From assembly GCA_030525945.1 (NCBI GenBank), contig JAUNDT010000009.1, positions 1-64,000 of the forward strand: a DNA stretch of 64,000 bases. The letters run 5' to 3'. The stretch's first letter is position 1. The number at the start of each line of letters is the position of its first letter. The notes beneath the pieces are model-generated. The model did not search any database, was not told the DNA's origin, and saw only the letters and a program-made list of their open reading frames with translations. The DNA is from Coriobacteriaceae bacterium. GTDB taxonomy: Bacteria; Actinomycetota; Coriobacteriia; Coriobacteriales; Coriobacteriaceae. Of this stretch, positions 26,183 through 34,984 are shown one piece after another. The position numbers and the translations under genes were made by a program.

Positions 26183-28429
26183 GCCCATGGCGGCCTTGCG
26201 AGCGGCGTGCTCGCAGGCGTCATCCAGCGGGGCGAGGGGAAGCAGTGCGGAGGCGTCCGCATCCCCGTGAACGGCGCGACGCTCGAGCGCGCGCTCGATG
26301 AGCCAGTCGGCGAGCTCGGGGTTCTTGGAGAGCGCGGGGCCATGCAGGTACGTGCCGATGAGGCCCTTGTGCATGCAGCCCTCAAGGCCGTCTTCGCCGT
26401 TATTGCCCGTACCGGAAACAAGGGAAGTCCCTAGCGGCGCCTCGGACGCGTCGAGGACGGTGCGGCCGCCGTGGTTTTCAAATCCCACGAGCGGCTCCTC
26501 GCAGATGGCGGACTTGACCGCCACGTTCGCGGTGAGGCGGTCGTCTCCGCGGACGGTCTCGGCGCCAATGAGGCCCAGGCCCTCGATCTTGGTGTCGCCC
26601 ATGTAATAGGAGCGGCCCAAAAGCTGGTAGCTGCCGCAGATGGCGAGCATCGCGCCGCCGTCTTCAAGGTATGCGGCGAGCTCATTGCGCTGACGGCGCA
26701 GCTCGTTGGCAACGGACAGTTGGTCGCGGTCGGCGCCGCCTCCCACGAGGACCATGTCCGCGCTCTCGAGCTCCAGCGCGTCTCCCATGTGGATGTTCTC
26801 AACGCGCACGGGAATGCCGCGCCATGCGCAGCGGCGCTCGATCACGATGGCGTTGCCACCGTCGCCGTACAGGTTGAGCGCGTCGGGGTACAGGTGGACG
26901 ATGCGCAACGGGCGCTCAAGCACCGCGATGCCGGGAGCAGGCGCGCCCGCCTGATCGCAAGGCGCGGAAGCCTCGCTCACGCCCGCCCCTGCCGCGCTGG
27001 CGCCGGCGCCCGTGTCAGCGCCGCCCGTCACGGCGCCCGTACCTGCCGCTTCGCCATGCGCCCCCGCAACACCCTCGCATACCTCGCCGAGCTCTTTGAG
27101 CTCCTGCACGATAGGGGGAAACGCCGTGTAGTTCGCCACGGCGTAGAGGACCTCATCCGCAGACTCGTCGGCAACGGCGGCGAGAACCGGCCCGATGCCG
27201 TCGACGATCTGAGCGTCGATACCCGCGTACTTGAGGCGCACCTGCAGGTCGTTGGCGCGCGTGCCGCCCACAAAGGCGCGCACGTCGCCGGCCGCCCCAA
27301 GGCGCTCGAAGTCGACATCCCAAATCCAGGACACATCGCGGCCGTCGGCCTCGGCATCGTTCAGGTAAAACGCCATGAGCCGTCCGCCGGAGGTCTTGAT
27401 CTGCTGAATCTGGCGGTCAAAGCCGATGGGGTTCTTGGCAAGGTCGCTCGCGACGACGCGCCCGTCCACGTCCCAGCGGGTCATGCGTCCGCCCGTGGGC
27501 ACGTAGGTGTCGAGCACGCGCTGGAACAAGGCGGCATCGGCGCCCGCCGCGCAGGACGCCACGCAGGCGGCGAGGATGTTGTACACCATGTACAGGCCGT
27601 TGTACTTGGTACTCAGGCGCATCGGTGCGCTTTGAGCGTCCGTCACCTCAAAGGTGTAGCCGCCCGCGCTGAGCTCGACATGCTGGGCCCAGCAGGAGAG
27701 CTCGGGCCGCTTCCAGCCGCACGACGGGCACTCGTAGGCGCCCAGTTGGCCGTACTGCACGTACTCGTAGTCGAGCGGCGCGTTGCACTGGGAGCAAAAA
27801 CGCGACTCCGCAATATGGGTGCTCTCGGTGTTCGTCGCCCCCATCAGGCCGAACGGCAGCGTGGGGTTATCCACGCGCTCGGCGATCGCGGCGCACAGTG
27901 GGTCATCCGCGTTGAAAATTAGGGTCGTCGCAGGCGATGAGGCGAGGGCCCGGGCGATGGCGTCTTGCGTGTGGTCGATCTCGCCGTAGCGGTCGAGCTG
28001 GTCGCGGAAGAGATTGAGTAGCACGAAGTACGTCGGCTTGAGCTTGGGCAGCACGCGAACCGTGTAGAGCTCGTCACACTCGAACACGCCCACGCGGCGC
28101 GTGCCCGCCGTGCGGCGACGCGCGGAGCTCGCCTCGAGCAGGGCGCCGGCGATGCCGGTCTCCATGTTGTTACCCGCGCGGTTGCACACGCAGGTGGCGC
28201 CGCTCGCGGAAACGCTGTCCGCGATGAGGTTGGTCGTGGTCGTCTTGCCGTTCGTACCGGTGATGACCACGCTGGCGTCGAGCAGGCCCGCCAAGTTCCC
28301 AATGAGCTCGGGGTCGATGGAAAGCCCCAGCTTGCCGGGCAGCGCGCCGCCGCTGCGGTGCAGAACCGACCTCAAGGTCCAGCGCGCGAGGCCGGCGGCG
28401 GATGTGGCAAAAGATGATTTCACACTCAT
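26171..28429 (-). CDS. murT-gatD: Fused MurT-GatD lipid II isoglutaminyl synthase
   Basis: A 752-residue fusion of the two subunits that amidate D-Glu of the lipid II stem peptide to D-isoglutamine. The MurT half carries the Mur-ligase P-loop T-G-T-N-G-K-T-T (57-64), a four-Cys zinc ribbon (C212, C215, C234, C237) and the conserved A-K-N-P-I-G-F. A 50-residue Ala/Gly-rich linker (about 455-510) leads to the GatD glutaminase half, with nucleophile Cys598 in A-I-C-G-S-Y and a catalytic His in G-T-Y-L-H-G. In staphylococci and streptococci these are two genes. ATG 28429 lies 27 bp after the upstream gene, so an operon is likely. Confidence 0.93.
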   Translation of the reverse strand: MSVKSSFATSAAGLARWTLRSVLHRSGGALPGKLGLSIDPELIGNLAGLLDASVVITGTNGKTTTTNLIADSVSASGATCVCNRAGNNMETGIAGALLEASSARRRTAGTRRVGVFECDELYTVRVLPKLKPTYFVLLNLFRDQLDRYGEIDHTQDAIARALASSPATTLIFNADDPLCAAIAERVDNPTLPFGLMGATNTESTHIAESRFCSQCNAPLDYEYVQYGQLGAYECPSCGWKRPELSCWAQHVELSAGGYTFEVTDAQSAPMRLSTKYNGLYMVYNILAACVASCAAGADAALFQRVLDTYVPTGGRMTRWDVDGRVVASDLAKNPIGFDRQIQQIKTSGGRLMAFYLNDAEADGRDVSWIWDVDFERLGAAGDVRAFVGGTRANDLQVRLKYAGIDAQIVDGIGPVLAAVADESADEVLYAVANYTAFPPIVQELKELGEVCEGVAGAHGEAAGTGAVTGGADTGAGASAAGAGVSEASAPCDQAGAPAPGIAVLERPLRIVHLYPDALNLYGDGGNAIVIERRCAWRGIPVRVENIHMGDALELESADMVLVGGGADRDQLSVANELRRQRNELAAYLEDGGAMLAICGSYQLLGRSYYMGDTKIEGLGLIGAETVRGDDRLTANVAVKSAICEEPLVGFENHGGRTVLDASEAPLGTSLVSGTGNNGEDGLEGCMHKGLIGTYLHGPALSKNPELADWLIERALERRAVHGDADASALLPLAPLDDACEHAARKAAMGLLG

Positions 28430-28456
28430 GCGTGTTCCAATCGCGTAGGGAAGGGG

Positions 28457-29260
28457 TTACTGGAGCGCCGCGGCATAGCGCGCGCGGCTGCGCTCTTCGG
28501 GGGTCATGCGGTTGCGCGGCGAGTAGATAACGTGCGTGCGGCAATGCTCGCGGCACAGGTCACATCCGGCGCACAGCCCAGGATCTATGCTGAATACCGG
28601 TGGGGTGAAGGAAATGGCGGGGCAGCCGGTGATCTGCTGGCAGCGGTGGCAGCTCGCGCATGCGTACCGGTCGATCTCCGCGGGCTCCGCCTCGAATGCG
28701 CCGTGCTGCAGCTGCGCGCAGGGTGAGGCGAACACGACGGCGTGGACCCCCGGCGTCTCAAGCATGCTCTCGAGCACGTCGCGGCTGCGTGCGCTGTCAA
28801 AGGGGTCGACGATTACGGCGTCCGCGCACCCCAGGTCAAGCGCGCGTTGCCCGAGCTTTTCGAGCGCATCGCGCGAAAGGGAGTCGCGGCTCGATGCCAG
28901 GATGCCCAGAATGGCGCTGCGCGCGATGCGGCACAGGGCGGCAACAACGTCCGTATGGTCGCCGGGCGCGAGTTCGGCATCGGGTACAAGGCGGATGCAG
29001 GCATCGTACGAGTTCTCGCCCTCGCCATCCCCGCCCCCGCAGGCAGGCATATCAACCTTATAGCGGTCGAGCAGCGCCTCTTCTCCGCCGGGGCATGTGG
29101 TCGCGGCGGGATGCATCGCGCCAACTTGGGGGCATCCGGCGTTTCCGCAGATAATCCGGTTGGCCTTTCGCCCCATGGCGGATTTGCAGGCAATGTACGC
29201 GGCCCGATGCGGGCAGCCCGGGCACGCCACGCCAGGTTGTACGGTCCACAAGCCAGCCAC
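28457..29260 (-). CDS. Iron-sulfur protein resembling indolepyruvate:ferredoxin oxidoreductase parts
   Basis: A 267-residue Cys-rich protein. Near the N-terminus is C-P-G-C-P-H-R-A-A-Y, the motif that opens the TPP-binding half of IorA-type 2-oxoacid:ferredoxin oxidoreductases. The C-terminal 80 residues carry ferredoxin-like Cys clusters (C-A-S-C-H-R-C, then C-A-G-C-D-L-C-R-E-H-C). The middle lacks a complete TPP domain, so catalytic activity is doubtful. The start is GTG 29260 behind GAGGAGGGG. It precedes murT-gatD by 27 bp on the same strand. Its role is unknown; a redox or sensor protein is one possibility. Confidence 0.6.
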   Translation of the reverse strand: MAGLWTVQPGVACPGCPHRAAYIACKSAMGRKANRIICGNAGCPQVGAMHPAATTCPGGEEALLDRYKVDMPACGGGDGEGENSYDACIRLVPDAELAPGDHTDVVAALCRIARSAILGILASSRDSLSRDALEKLGQRALDLGCADAVIVDPFDSARSRDVLESMLETPGVHAVVFASPCAQLQHGAFEAEPAEIDRYACASCHRCQQITGCPAISFTPPVFSIDPGLCAGCDLCREHCRTHVIYSPRNRMTPEERSRARYAAALQ

Positions 29261-29312
29261 GTCCCCTCCTCACATTCAGCGGCTATAACTAGCTAAGCGT
29301 ACCACCGCGGCG

Positions 29313-30338
29313 CTAGAAGCCGTTGCGCGCGGCGAACTCTTCGGCTATATCGCGCAAACCTTCGATGCTTTCGACCCATGTGGCGAAGCCAGGCGTGTCG
29401 GCGAGGATGCCGTCGGCCTCCCACACGGCTTGATGGCTCAGCTCCCAGGTCGTGCGCGCGGGCGGGCGCACGGGCAGATACGGGTCATGATAGGTGGGGT
29501 TGAGCAGGAAGAACGCGCCTCCATCGCAGCGGTTGGCGAACTCGCGCAGCGCGCGTTGGGCGCTGCGGCGCTGACCGAGCTTGTAGAGCAGGATCGCACG
29601 GGCGAGCAGGAACCACGGCAGCCCCTCGATGTCCTCGCCGAGCTCTTGGGCGACCTCAAAGAGCGTGTCCTCGTCCTCCAAGCGGGCGAGCGCGAGCAAA
29701 AGGGTTCCCACCGCGCAGGAGGGGTATCCAGGCGCGCGCATGACCAGACGGGCGTACGTTGCCGCGGCGCGGTAGCGGGCGGTGAAGATGCACCCTTGCG
29801 CGAGGGCCTCGAGCGCGTGCAGCCAGCCGACGATCTCGGGGTCACCGGTGGTCAAAAGCTCAAAGTCCACGGCGCCTTCAAAAGCCTCAGCATCCCACAG
29901 CGTGGGCGCATCGGGGTTGAAGCCGGGACGCGTACGTGCGAGATGCTCCCTCACGCGGCGCTCGAGCTCGATCATATCCCCCAGGCACGCGTCGAGCGGA
30001 ATCTCGGAGAGCTGGATGAGCACGAGATGCGCGTCCACGCACCAGGGGTCCTGGTCGGCGATGGCACGCAGCCGGTCGCGCGCCATCGCGAACGCCTCTT
30101 CGCGTCGGCGGGTGAACTCGTCGTCGGGCACGTCGGCGATGCGGGCGAGCTCCTCCATGAGGGCTCCGTGCGCTCGGGCATAGCTCAAGAGCGCTTGGGC
30201 ATGCGCATCGCCGGCAAAGCGATCGGGGTCGTGGGCGACTTGCTCGCGCACCAGCTCGCGCGCCGCCGGGCTCAAATCAGGATGGCTTTCAACGTACGCG
30301 CGCTCAAGGTAGCGGGGGATATACGAAGAGGGGTCCAT
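29313..30338 (-). CDS. TPR-like helical protein, paralogue of the adjacent gene
   Basis: A 341-residue, almost entirely helical protein without signal peptide or membrane segments. Segments such as A-T-Y-A-R-L-V-M-R-A-P-G-Y-P and A-R-A-I-L-L-Y-K-L-G-Q-R-R-S-A have tetratricopeptide character. Its ATG at 30338 directly follows the stop of the upstream gene with no spacer, so the two are surely co-translated. The two proteins share overall plan and are likely diverged duplicates. The function is unknown; TPR folds usually mediate protein contacts. Confidence 0.65.
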   Translation of the reverse strand: MDPSSYIPRYLERAYVESHPDLSPAARELVREQVAHDPDRFAGDAHAQALLSYARAHGALMEELARIADVPDDEFTRRREEAFAMARDRLRAIADQDPWCVDAHLVLIQLSEIPLDACLGDMIELERRVREHLARTRPGFNPDAPTLWDAEAFEGAVDFELLTTGDPEIVGWLHALEALAQGCIFTARYRAAATYARLVMRAPGYPSCAVGTLLLALARLEDEDTLFEVAQELGEDIEGLPWFLLARAILLYKLGQRRSAQRALREFANRCDGGAFFLLNPTYHDPYLPVRPPARTTWELSHQAVWEADGILADTPGFATWVESIEGLRDIAEEFAARNGF

Positions 30339-31421
30339 TTACGCGTCTCCCTTGGCGTCGTCGTTGGGCTGCATATCGAAATCGAGGGCCGCTCCGTCCT
30401 TGACCAGCTCCTGTTGGACGAGCTCATGCTCGGATACCCATAGCGCCAGGCTCGCCGCCTCGGGCGTGCCCATGCCCTCCTGCAGCAGCGGTGTCGCCTC
30501 CGAGAGCGCGAGCACGAGCTCGTCGTCGCTGCCGGGTTGCACGCGCACGCGGCCGAACACGCCGTCGGGGAACTCCGCCTGAAAATACAGCGACTGCGCC
30601 GCATGCGGGTAGATGCGCATGAGCGAGCGAATCGCCTCGGTCGCGCCCTCAAAGTCAAAGGAGCGGTAGCGGATGGACAGCTCGGCAAGAAGGCTCCACG
30701 CATCGGGCGTATGGCCGCCGAGATGGGTGTTCGCCGGGTCGATGAGCTGCTGGTAGGCGGTGGCGTGCCGAGAGCGCCATTGCGCGAGCTCCTCCGGCGC
30801 CACCTCGAGTTTGGCGAGCGCGAGCATGCCGGTGTGGCGCGCCCCCGCCAAGTCGAGCGGGTTCGCCTTGAGGCACATCTCGGCATGCGTGAGCGCCATG
30901 CGGTACTGTCCCGAAATCAGCAGGCGCGAGGCGAGCGCGGCGAGCCAGCGCTGATGCGGCCTGCGCCCCAGGTCGCGAGCGAACTCGAGCTCAAAGGGAT
31001 TGGACGCGCTCTCCATGAGGCGCTGCGTGTCCTTGCCCACCTCGTCGCGATGCTCGAGCAGGTACGACACGAGCTCGTCCTCGGTTCGCGCCTGAACGGT
31101 TGCGAGCATGCGCTGGGCATCCCAGTTGGAGGCGTCGAGCTCGACCGCCTCGGTAAGGTAGCTCTCCGCCGTGCTGATGCACGCCTCGGCGTCGGCTTCG
31201 CTCGGGGCGAACGGCGCGCGGTAGTCGATGAGCTCCGCCGCCTTTGCCACCAGGTGAAACGACCGGTCGCGGTCCGTTTTGATGAGCGCGGAGGGGTCGA
31301 CTTGGTATTGGTTGGCGGCCTGCTCGATATACGACGCGTCCTCGAGCGTTTGGGCGCCGTCGCGCTCCATGCTGGCAAGGATGAGCCTCAGGCAGTCCTC
31401 TTGCATTGGGTCGAACGCCAT
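30339..31421 (-). CDS. TPR-like helical protein
   Basis: A 360-residue soluble helical protein. Repeats such as L-I-S-G-Q-Y-R-M-A-L-T-H-A-E-M-C-L-K-A-N-P and A-E-S-Y-L-T-E-A-V-E-L-D-A-S-N-W look like TPR helices. The C-terminal 70 residues are acidic. ATG 31421 is preceded by GAAGGAGAGG. It is the first gene of a minus-strand pair with the gene ending at 29313 and may be co-transcribed further into the iron-sulfur gene and murT-gatD. No catalytic motif is seen. Confidence 0.65.
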   Translation of the reverse strand: MAFDPMQEDCLRLILASMERDGAQTLEDASYIEQAANQYQVDPSALIKTDRDRSFHLVAKAAELIDYRAPFAPSEADAEACISTAESYLTEAVELDASNWDAQRMLATVQARTEDELVSYLLEHRDEVGKDTQRLMESASNPFELEFARDLGRRPHQRWLAALASRLLISGQYRMALTHAEMCLKANPLDLAGARHTGMLALAKLEVAPEELAQWRSRHATAYQQLIDPANTHLGGHTPDAWSLLAELSIRYRSFDFEGATEAIRSLMRIYPHAAQSLYFQAEFPDGVFGRVRVQPGSDDELVLALSEATPLLQEGMGTPEAASLALWVSEHELVQQELVKDGAALDFDMQPNDDAKGDA

Positions 31422-31669
31422 AGCCTCTCCTTCTTCGTTTGCGCGCTGAGCACGTGCACGTGGGCGTACTGCGCGCCCGCGAGAGCCGCGGGCGGGCGCA
31501 TGTCTATCGCGTTAGTTTAGCGGTTTCTCACAGGCGCGTTCGGGTTCCGTGAGGACTCGGCGCATGGAGGTTTTTGGCGTGGCTCTTCGGAGGTGCTGGC
31601 GCGCGGGGGGCGCTGGGGCGTAGGGTGCCGGCGTGTGGGGGCGCTGGGGCGCGGTGTGGCCCGCGTTTG

Positions 31670-32086
31670 CTAATGCAGGCGCGACGCGTCCGCCTCGTTT
31701 GCCACGACCTCAACAACGAGCTGGTGGGGCAGGCATACGATCTGCTCTCCCGCGCCCGAGATCGCGGCATGCTCGACGCAAGTCTGGTTGCCGCAGTTCG
31801 ACTCGATCACCTGAACGGAGCCGTTGTGGATGCGCACGCGGTTCTTACCTTGCTCCGCGTCGCGCCCGGCGCCCGTGCCGGGCGTGCGGACTAAAAACTC
31901 CGCGTCGGCGCCAAGTGGATCGCATCGGTAAAAGCCGTCGGAGCTCTGGGTGACCACGAGCATACCGTTCGCCGAAGAATTCACTCCGTTGGCGGAGTTG
32001 TAAACATACCAAAACGCACCCGCGGCGCATGCGAGCAAAAGCGCAGCACCAAGGAGAATATCGCCTTTTTTAAGGCAGATTTTCAT
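31670..32086 (-). CDS. NusG domain II-containing protein
   Basis: A 138-residue protein with an N-terminal membrane anchor (about residues 9-29, L-L-G-A-A-L-L-L-A-C-A-A-G) and an extracytoplasmic NusG domain II-type beta domain. It has the family's N-x-V-R-I-x-N-G-S-V-x-V-I-E-S-N-C-G-N-Q-T-C stretch with conserved Cys residues. This small family (DUF1312-like) is common in Firmicutes and Coriobacteria and is not a transcription factor. In some species the neighbours are heptaprenyl synthase and FMN-binding genes; none are here. The ribosome-binding site is AAAGGAG. Confidence 0.85.
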   Translation of the reverse strand: MKICLKKGDILLGAALLLACAAGAFWYVYNSANGVNSSANGMLVVTQSSDGFYRCDPLGADAEFLVRTPGTGAGRDAEQGKNRVRIHNGSVQVIESNCGNQTCVEHAAISGAGEQIVCLPHQLVVEVVANEADASRLH

Positions 32087-32341
32087 GCAGCATCTCCTTT
32101 GGGAACGTGGGATTTATTGGGGCATATATGCAATTTCACCCGTTTTGCCGAGTAAAACGGCCCGTGCGTTGAGCAGTAAGATACACCCATCTGTGAACGG
32201 CGGTCTTGCGCGCGCCCGCGCGCTCGGCGGCCTTCACGAAAAGAGCCGTGCGCGCAACGTACGACCATCGGTTCCCTTGGCAGGGCGCAGACTCGGCGCA
32301 CTGCCCGAATGCGGGGTAAGCCCGCAAATTGGAGGTATGTA
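32087..32341. other. Divergent gap between NusG-II gene and alcohol dehydrogenase
   Basis: It must carry both promoters. A small hairpin, CCGTTTT with AAAACGG, lies at about 32140-32160. A TAAGAT hexamer at 32177-32182 is a possible -10 for the plus-strand gene, without a clear -35. Confidence 0.4.
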
Positions 32342-33556
32342 ATGGGACGTTTTACCAACCCTCGCGACCTGTACTTCGGTGAGGGCGCACGCCACGAGGT
32401 CAAGAACCTGCACGGCGAGCGCGCCATGATCGTCACCGGCGGCGGCTCCATGCGCCGCGGCGGCTTTTTGCAGGACGTCGAGGCCGACCTCAAGGAGGCC
32501 GGTTTCGAGGTTGAGATCTTCGAGGGCGTCGAGTCCGACCCGTCCGTCGAGACGGTCATGAAGGGCGCCAAGGCCATGGAGGCCTTCCAGCCCGACTGGA
32601 TCATCGGCATCGGCGGCGGCTCCCCGATCGACGCCGCCAAGGCCATGTGGCTGTTCTACGAGTATCCGGAGGAGACCTTCGAGCAGGCCGTCGTGCCGTT
32701 CAGCTTCCCGGAGCTCCGCACCAAGGCCAAGTTCTGCGCCATCGCCTCCACCTCCGGCACCGCCACCGAGGTCACCGCGTTCTCCGTCATCACCGACTAC
32801 GAGAAGGGCATCAAGTACCCGCTGGCCGACTTCAACATCACCCCTGACGTCGCCATCGTCGACCCCGAGCTCACCTACACCATGCCTGCCAAGCTCTGCG
32901 CCCACACCGGCATGGACGCGCTGACCCACGCCATCGAGGCCTACGTCTCCACCGCGGGATCCATGTACACCGACGGCAACGCCCTGCACGCCATCCGCGA
33001 GATCGTCGAGTGGCTGCCCAAGTCTTACGCGGGCGACCATGAGGCCCGCCAGCACATGCACGACGCCCAGTGCATCGCCGGCATCGCCTTCTCCTCCGGC
33101 CTGCTCGGCATCGTCCACTCCATGGCCCACAAGACCGGCGCCGCCTTCACGGGCGACCACATCATCCACGGCTGCGCCAACGCCATGTACCTGGGCAAGG
33201 TCATCCAGTTCAACGCCAAGGACGCCCGCGCCAAGAGCCGCTACGCCTTCATCGCCAAGGACGTGCTGCACCTCGCCGGCGAGTCCGAGGACGAGCTGGT
33301 CGAGGCCCTCGTTCAGAAGATCCGCGACCTCAACGACGCGCTGGACATCCCGCAGGGCATCAAGAACTACGGCCAGTACGGCGTGAAGGCCGATGAGTCC
33401 ATCATCGACTACGAGGAGTTCGAGGCCAAGAAGGCCGACGTGGCCGCCAACGCCATCCTTGACGCCTGCACCGGCTCCAACCCCCGCACGCCCTCCCAGG
33501 AGGAGATGGAGCAGCTGCTCGAGTGCGTGTACAACGACACCCCGGTGACGTTCTAA
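32342..33556 (+). CDS. Iron-containing alcohol dehydrogenase
   Basis: A 404-residue group III (Fe-dependent) alcohol dehydrogenase, probably NAD(P)H-linked reduction of an aldehyde to an alcohol or of butanal-type products in fermentation. The dinucleotide motif I-G-G-G-S-P-I-D-A-A-K lies near residue 95. Metal ligands are seen in the region G-M-D-A-L-T-H-A-I-E-A-Y and in H-S-M-A-H-K and H-I-I-H-G. Codon bias is strong, consistent with high expression. ATG 32342 follows GGAGG. The exact substrate cannot be read from sequence. A terminator follows. Confidence 0.93.
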   Translation: MGRFTNPRDLYFGEGARHEVKNLHGERAMIVTGGGSMRRGGFLQDVEADLKEAGFEVEIFEGVESDPSVETVMKGAKAMEAFQPDWIIGIGGGSPIDAAKAMWLFYEYPEETFEQAVVPFSFPELRTKAKFCAIASTSGTATEVTAFSVITDYEKGIKYPLADFNITPDVAIVDPELTYTMPAKLCAHTGMDALTHAIEAYVSTAGSMYTDGNALHAIREIVEWLPKSYAGDHEARQHMHDAQCIAGIAFSSGLLGIVHSMAHKTGAAFTGDHIIHGCANAMYLGKVIQFNAKDARAKSRYAFIAKDVLHLAGESEDELVEALVQKIRDLNDALDIPQGIKNYGQYGVKADESIIDYEEFEAKKADVAANAILDACTGSNPRTPSQEEMEQLLECVYNDTPVTF

Positions 33557-33580
33557 TCGCCACGCGCATACGTACGCGAA

Positions 33581-33616
33581 CGCCCCTCGGTTCCTTCGAG
33601 CCGAGGGGCGTTTTTT
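33581..33616 (+). terminator. Rho-independent terminator after the alcohol dehydrogenase
   Basis: CGCCCCTCGG (33581-33590) pairs perfectly with CCGAGGGGCG (33601-33610), followed by six T residues. Confidence 0.95.
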
Positions 33617-33715
33617 GTGGCCGGGGGCCCGGCGGTCTTTGTTGGTAAGGCGCGTCGATGCTTGCAGAGCTGCACGTGCTGTGTGCGGAGCGTACCGAGG
33701 CGCGCATGTGAAGCG

Positions 33716-33742
33716 CGGCGCGGGATGGGCCTTCCCGCGCCG
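33716..33742 (-). terminator. Stem-loop downstream of the ROK kinase
   Basis: CGGCGCGGGA (33716-33725) pairs with TCCCGCGCCG (33733-33742), 15 bp after the kinase stop on the minus strand. There is no strong T run, so it is a candidate only. Confidence 0.45.
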
Positions 33743-33756
33743 TGCCAGATAGCGAG

Positions 33757-34647
33757 CTACTGTGCGAGGGCCTGGGCGCCAAGTGCCAGGCAGCCCATGA
33801 TGCCCTGTTTGCCTTCGAGGCTGTTGTTCACAATGTAGCTATCGATATCCTCAAGCTCGGGAGTGACCAGATAGCCGTTGAGGAGCTCGGCCGCCTTTTT
33901 GCGGGCGAGGGCGACAACGGGTGTGTGATCGGCCACGCCGCCGCCGATGACGATGCGCTGCGGGGCATAGCACAGGATGTAGGTCATGAGCGCCTGGGCG
34001 AGGTAGCCGGCGAGCAGGTCCATAGCGGCGGGGTCTTCGGCGAGCTCGCTGGCGCGTTTGCCGCCCCAGCGCTTCTTGACGGCGGGGCCGGCGATGAGGC
34101 CCTCAAGGCAGTTGCTGTGATACGGGCAGGCGGAGTCGTCGCCGATGGTGTCGGCAGGGTCGCGCACCACGAGGATGTGCCCGGCCTCGGGGTGCAGCAT
34201 GCCGTGGATGAGCTGGCCGCCCACCATGACGCCGGCGCCCACACCGGTTCCGATGGTCAGGTACACCACGTTGTCGAGCCCCTGCGCGCAGCCGAAGGCG
34301 TGCTCGCCCAGGCAGGCGACGTTGACGTCGGTGTCGTACCCGCACGGGACGTTGAGCTCGTTTTGAAGCGAGCCGAGCATGTCGAAGAAGCGCCATGCCG
34401 TTTTGGGCGTCTCGAGAATATGGCCGTAGTGGGGCGAGGAGGGGTTGACGGCCGTGGGGCCGAACGCACCGATGCCGAGCGCGGCGATGCTGCGCTGCTT
34501 GAACCAATCGACGACGAGCGCCATGGTCTCCTCAGGCGTTGTGGTGGGGAATTCGGCCGTCTCAACGATGGTGCCATCGGCGTAACCGGTGGCGCACACC
34601 ATCTTGGTCCCGCCAGCCTCAAGTGCTCCGAGCAGTTGCTTTTCCAT
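33757..34647 (-). CDS. ROK-family sugar kinase (fructokinase-like)
   Basis: A 296-residue cytosolic kinase. The N-terminal phosphate loop is L-E-A-G-G-T-K-M-V-C. The sugar-binding region carries T-I-G-T-G-V-G-A-G and E-A-G-H. The ROK zinc site is C-P-Y-H-S-N-C-L-E-G-L. The overall pattern (L-G-A-L-E-A-G-G-T-K and G-A-F-G-P) is closest to the fructokinase/mannokinase branch (GmuE/YdhR type) rather than glucokinase. ATG 34647 follows AGGAGGTC. No transporter or glycosidase is beside it, so the physiological sugar is uncertain. Confidence 0.9.
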   Translation of the reverse strand: MEKQLLGALEAGGTKMVCATGYADGTIVETAEFPTTTPEETMALVVDWFKQRSIAALGIGAFGPTAVNPSSPHYGHILETPKTAWRFFDMLGSLQNELNVPCGYDTDVNVACLGEHAFGCAQGLDNVVYLTIGTGVGAGVMVGGQLIHGMLHPEAGHILVVRDPADTIGDDSACPYHSNCLEGLIAGPAVKKRWGGKRASELAEDPAAMDLLAGYLAQALMTYILCYAPQRIVIGGGVADHTPVVALARKKAAELLNGYLVTPELEDIDSYIVNNSLEGKQGIMGCLALGAQALAQ

Positions 34648-34769
34648 ACCTGACCTCCTAAGTTAGTGCGCTGTGCGCAGGCTGCGCATCATGGGCTGAT
34701 TATAAAACGCTCTGTCTGATGCGGCTGTTTTTCTTGCGTTTGGAAAAGGCGAATGTACTTTGCGGCTTT

Positions 34770-34800
34770 TTGTCCCATGCACGCAAAAGCCTGTTATACT
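34770..34800 (+). promoter_or_regulatory. Putative promoter of tRNA-Val
   Basis: TATACT (34795-34800) lies 10 bp before the tRNA. TTGTCC (34770-34775) is the nearest -35-like hexamer, with a long 19-bp spacer. Confidence 0.5.
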
Positions 34801-34810
34801 CTCAACCCAT

Positions 34811-34883
34811 GGGCGATTGGCGCAACGGTTAGCGCAGGTGCTTTACACGCACAAGGCTGGGGGTTCGAATCCCTCATCGCCCA
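34811..34883 (+). tRNA. tRNA-Val (anticodon TAC)
   Basis: The acceptor GGGCGAT pairs with ATCGCCC. The anticodon loop TTTACAC gives TAC. The T-arm is GGGGG-TTCGAAT-CCCTC. The outermost anticodon-stem pair is a G-A mismatch. The 3-prime CCA is not encoded (ACCC follows), unlike the other tRNAs here. Confidence 0.92.
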
Positions 34884-34897
34884 CCCGTGATCGCAGA

Positions 34898-34926
34898 CGC
34901 GAGGGCTCCGGCGCCCTCGCGTTTTT
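34898..34926 (+). terminator. Rho-independent terminator after tRNA-Val
   Basis: CGCGAGGGC (34898-34906) pairs with GCCCTCGCG (34913-34921), followed by five T residues. Confidence 0.93.
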
Positions 34927-34984
34927 GTTTGCCGCCCGCGCGGATTCGAACCCCGCTCGGGGTGCGGGCGAAAAACGAGACCTC

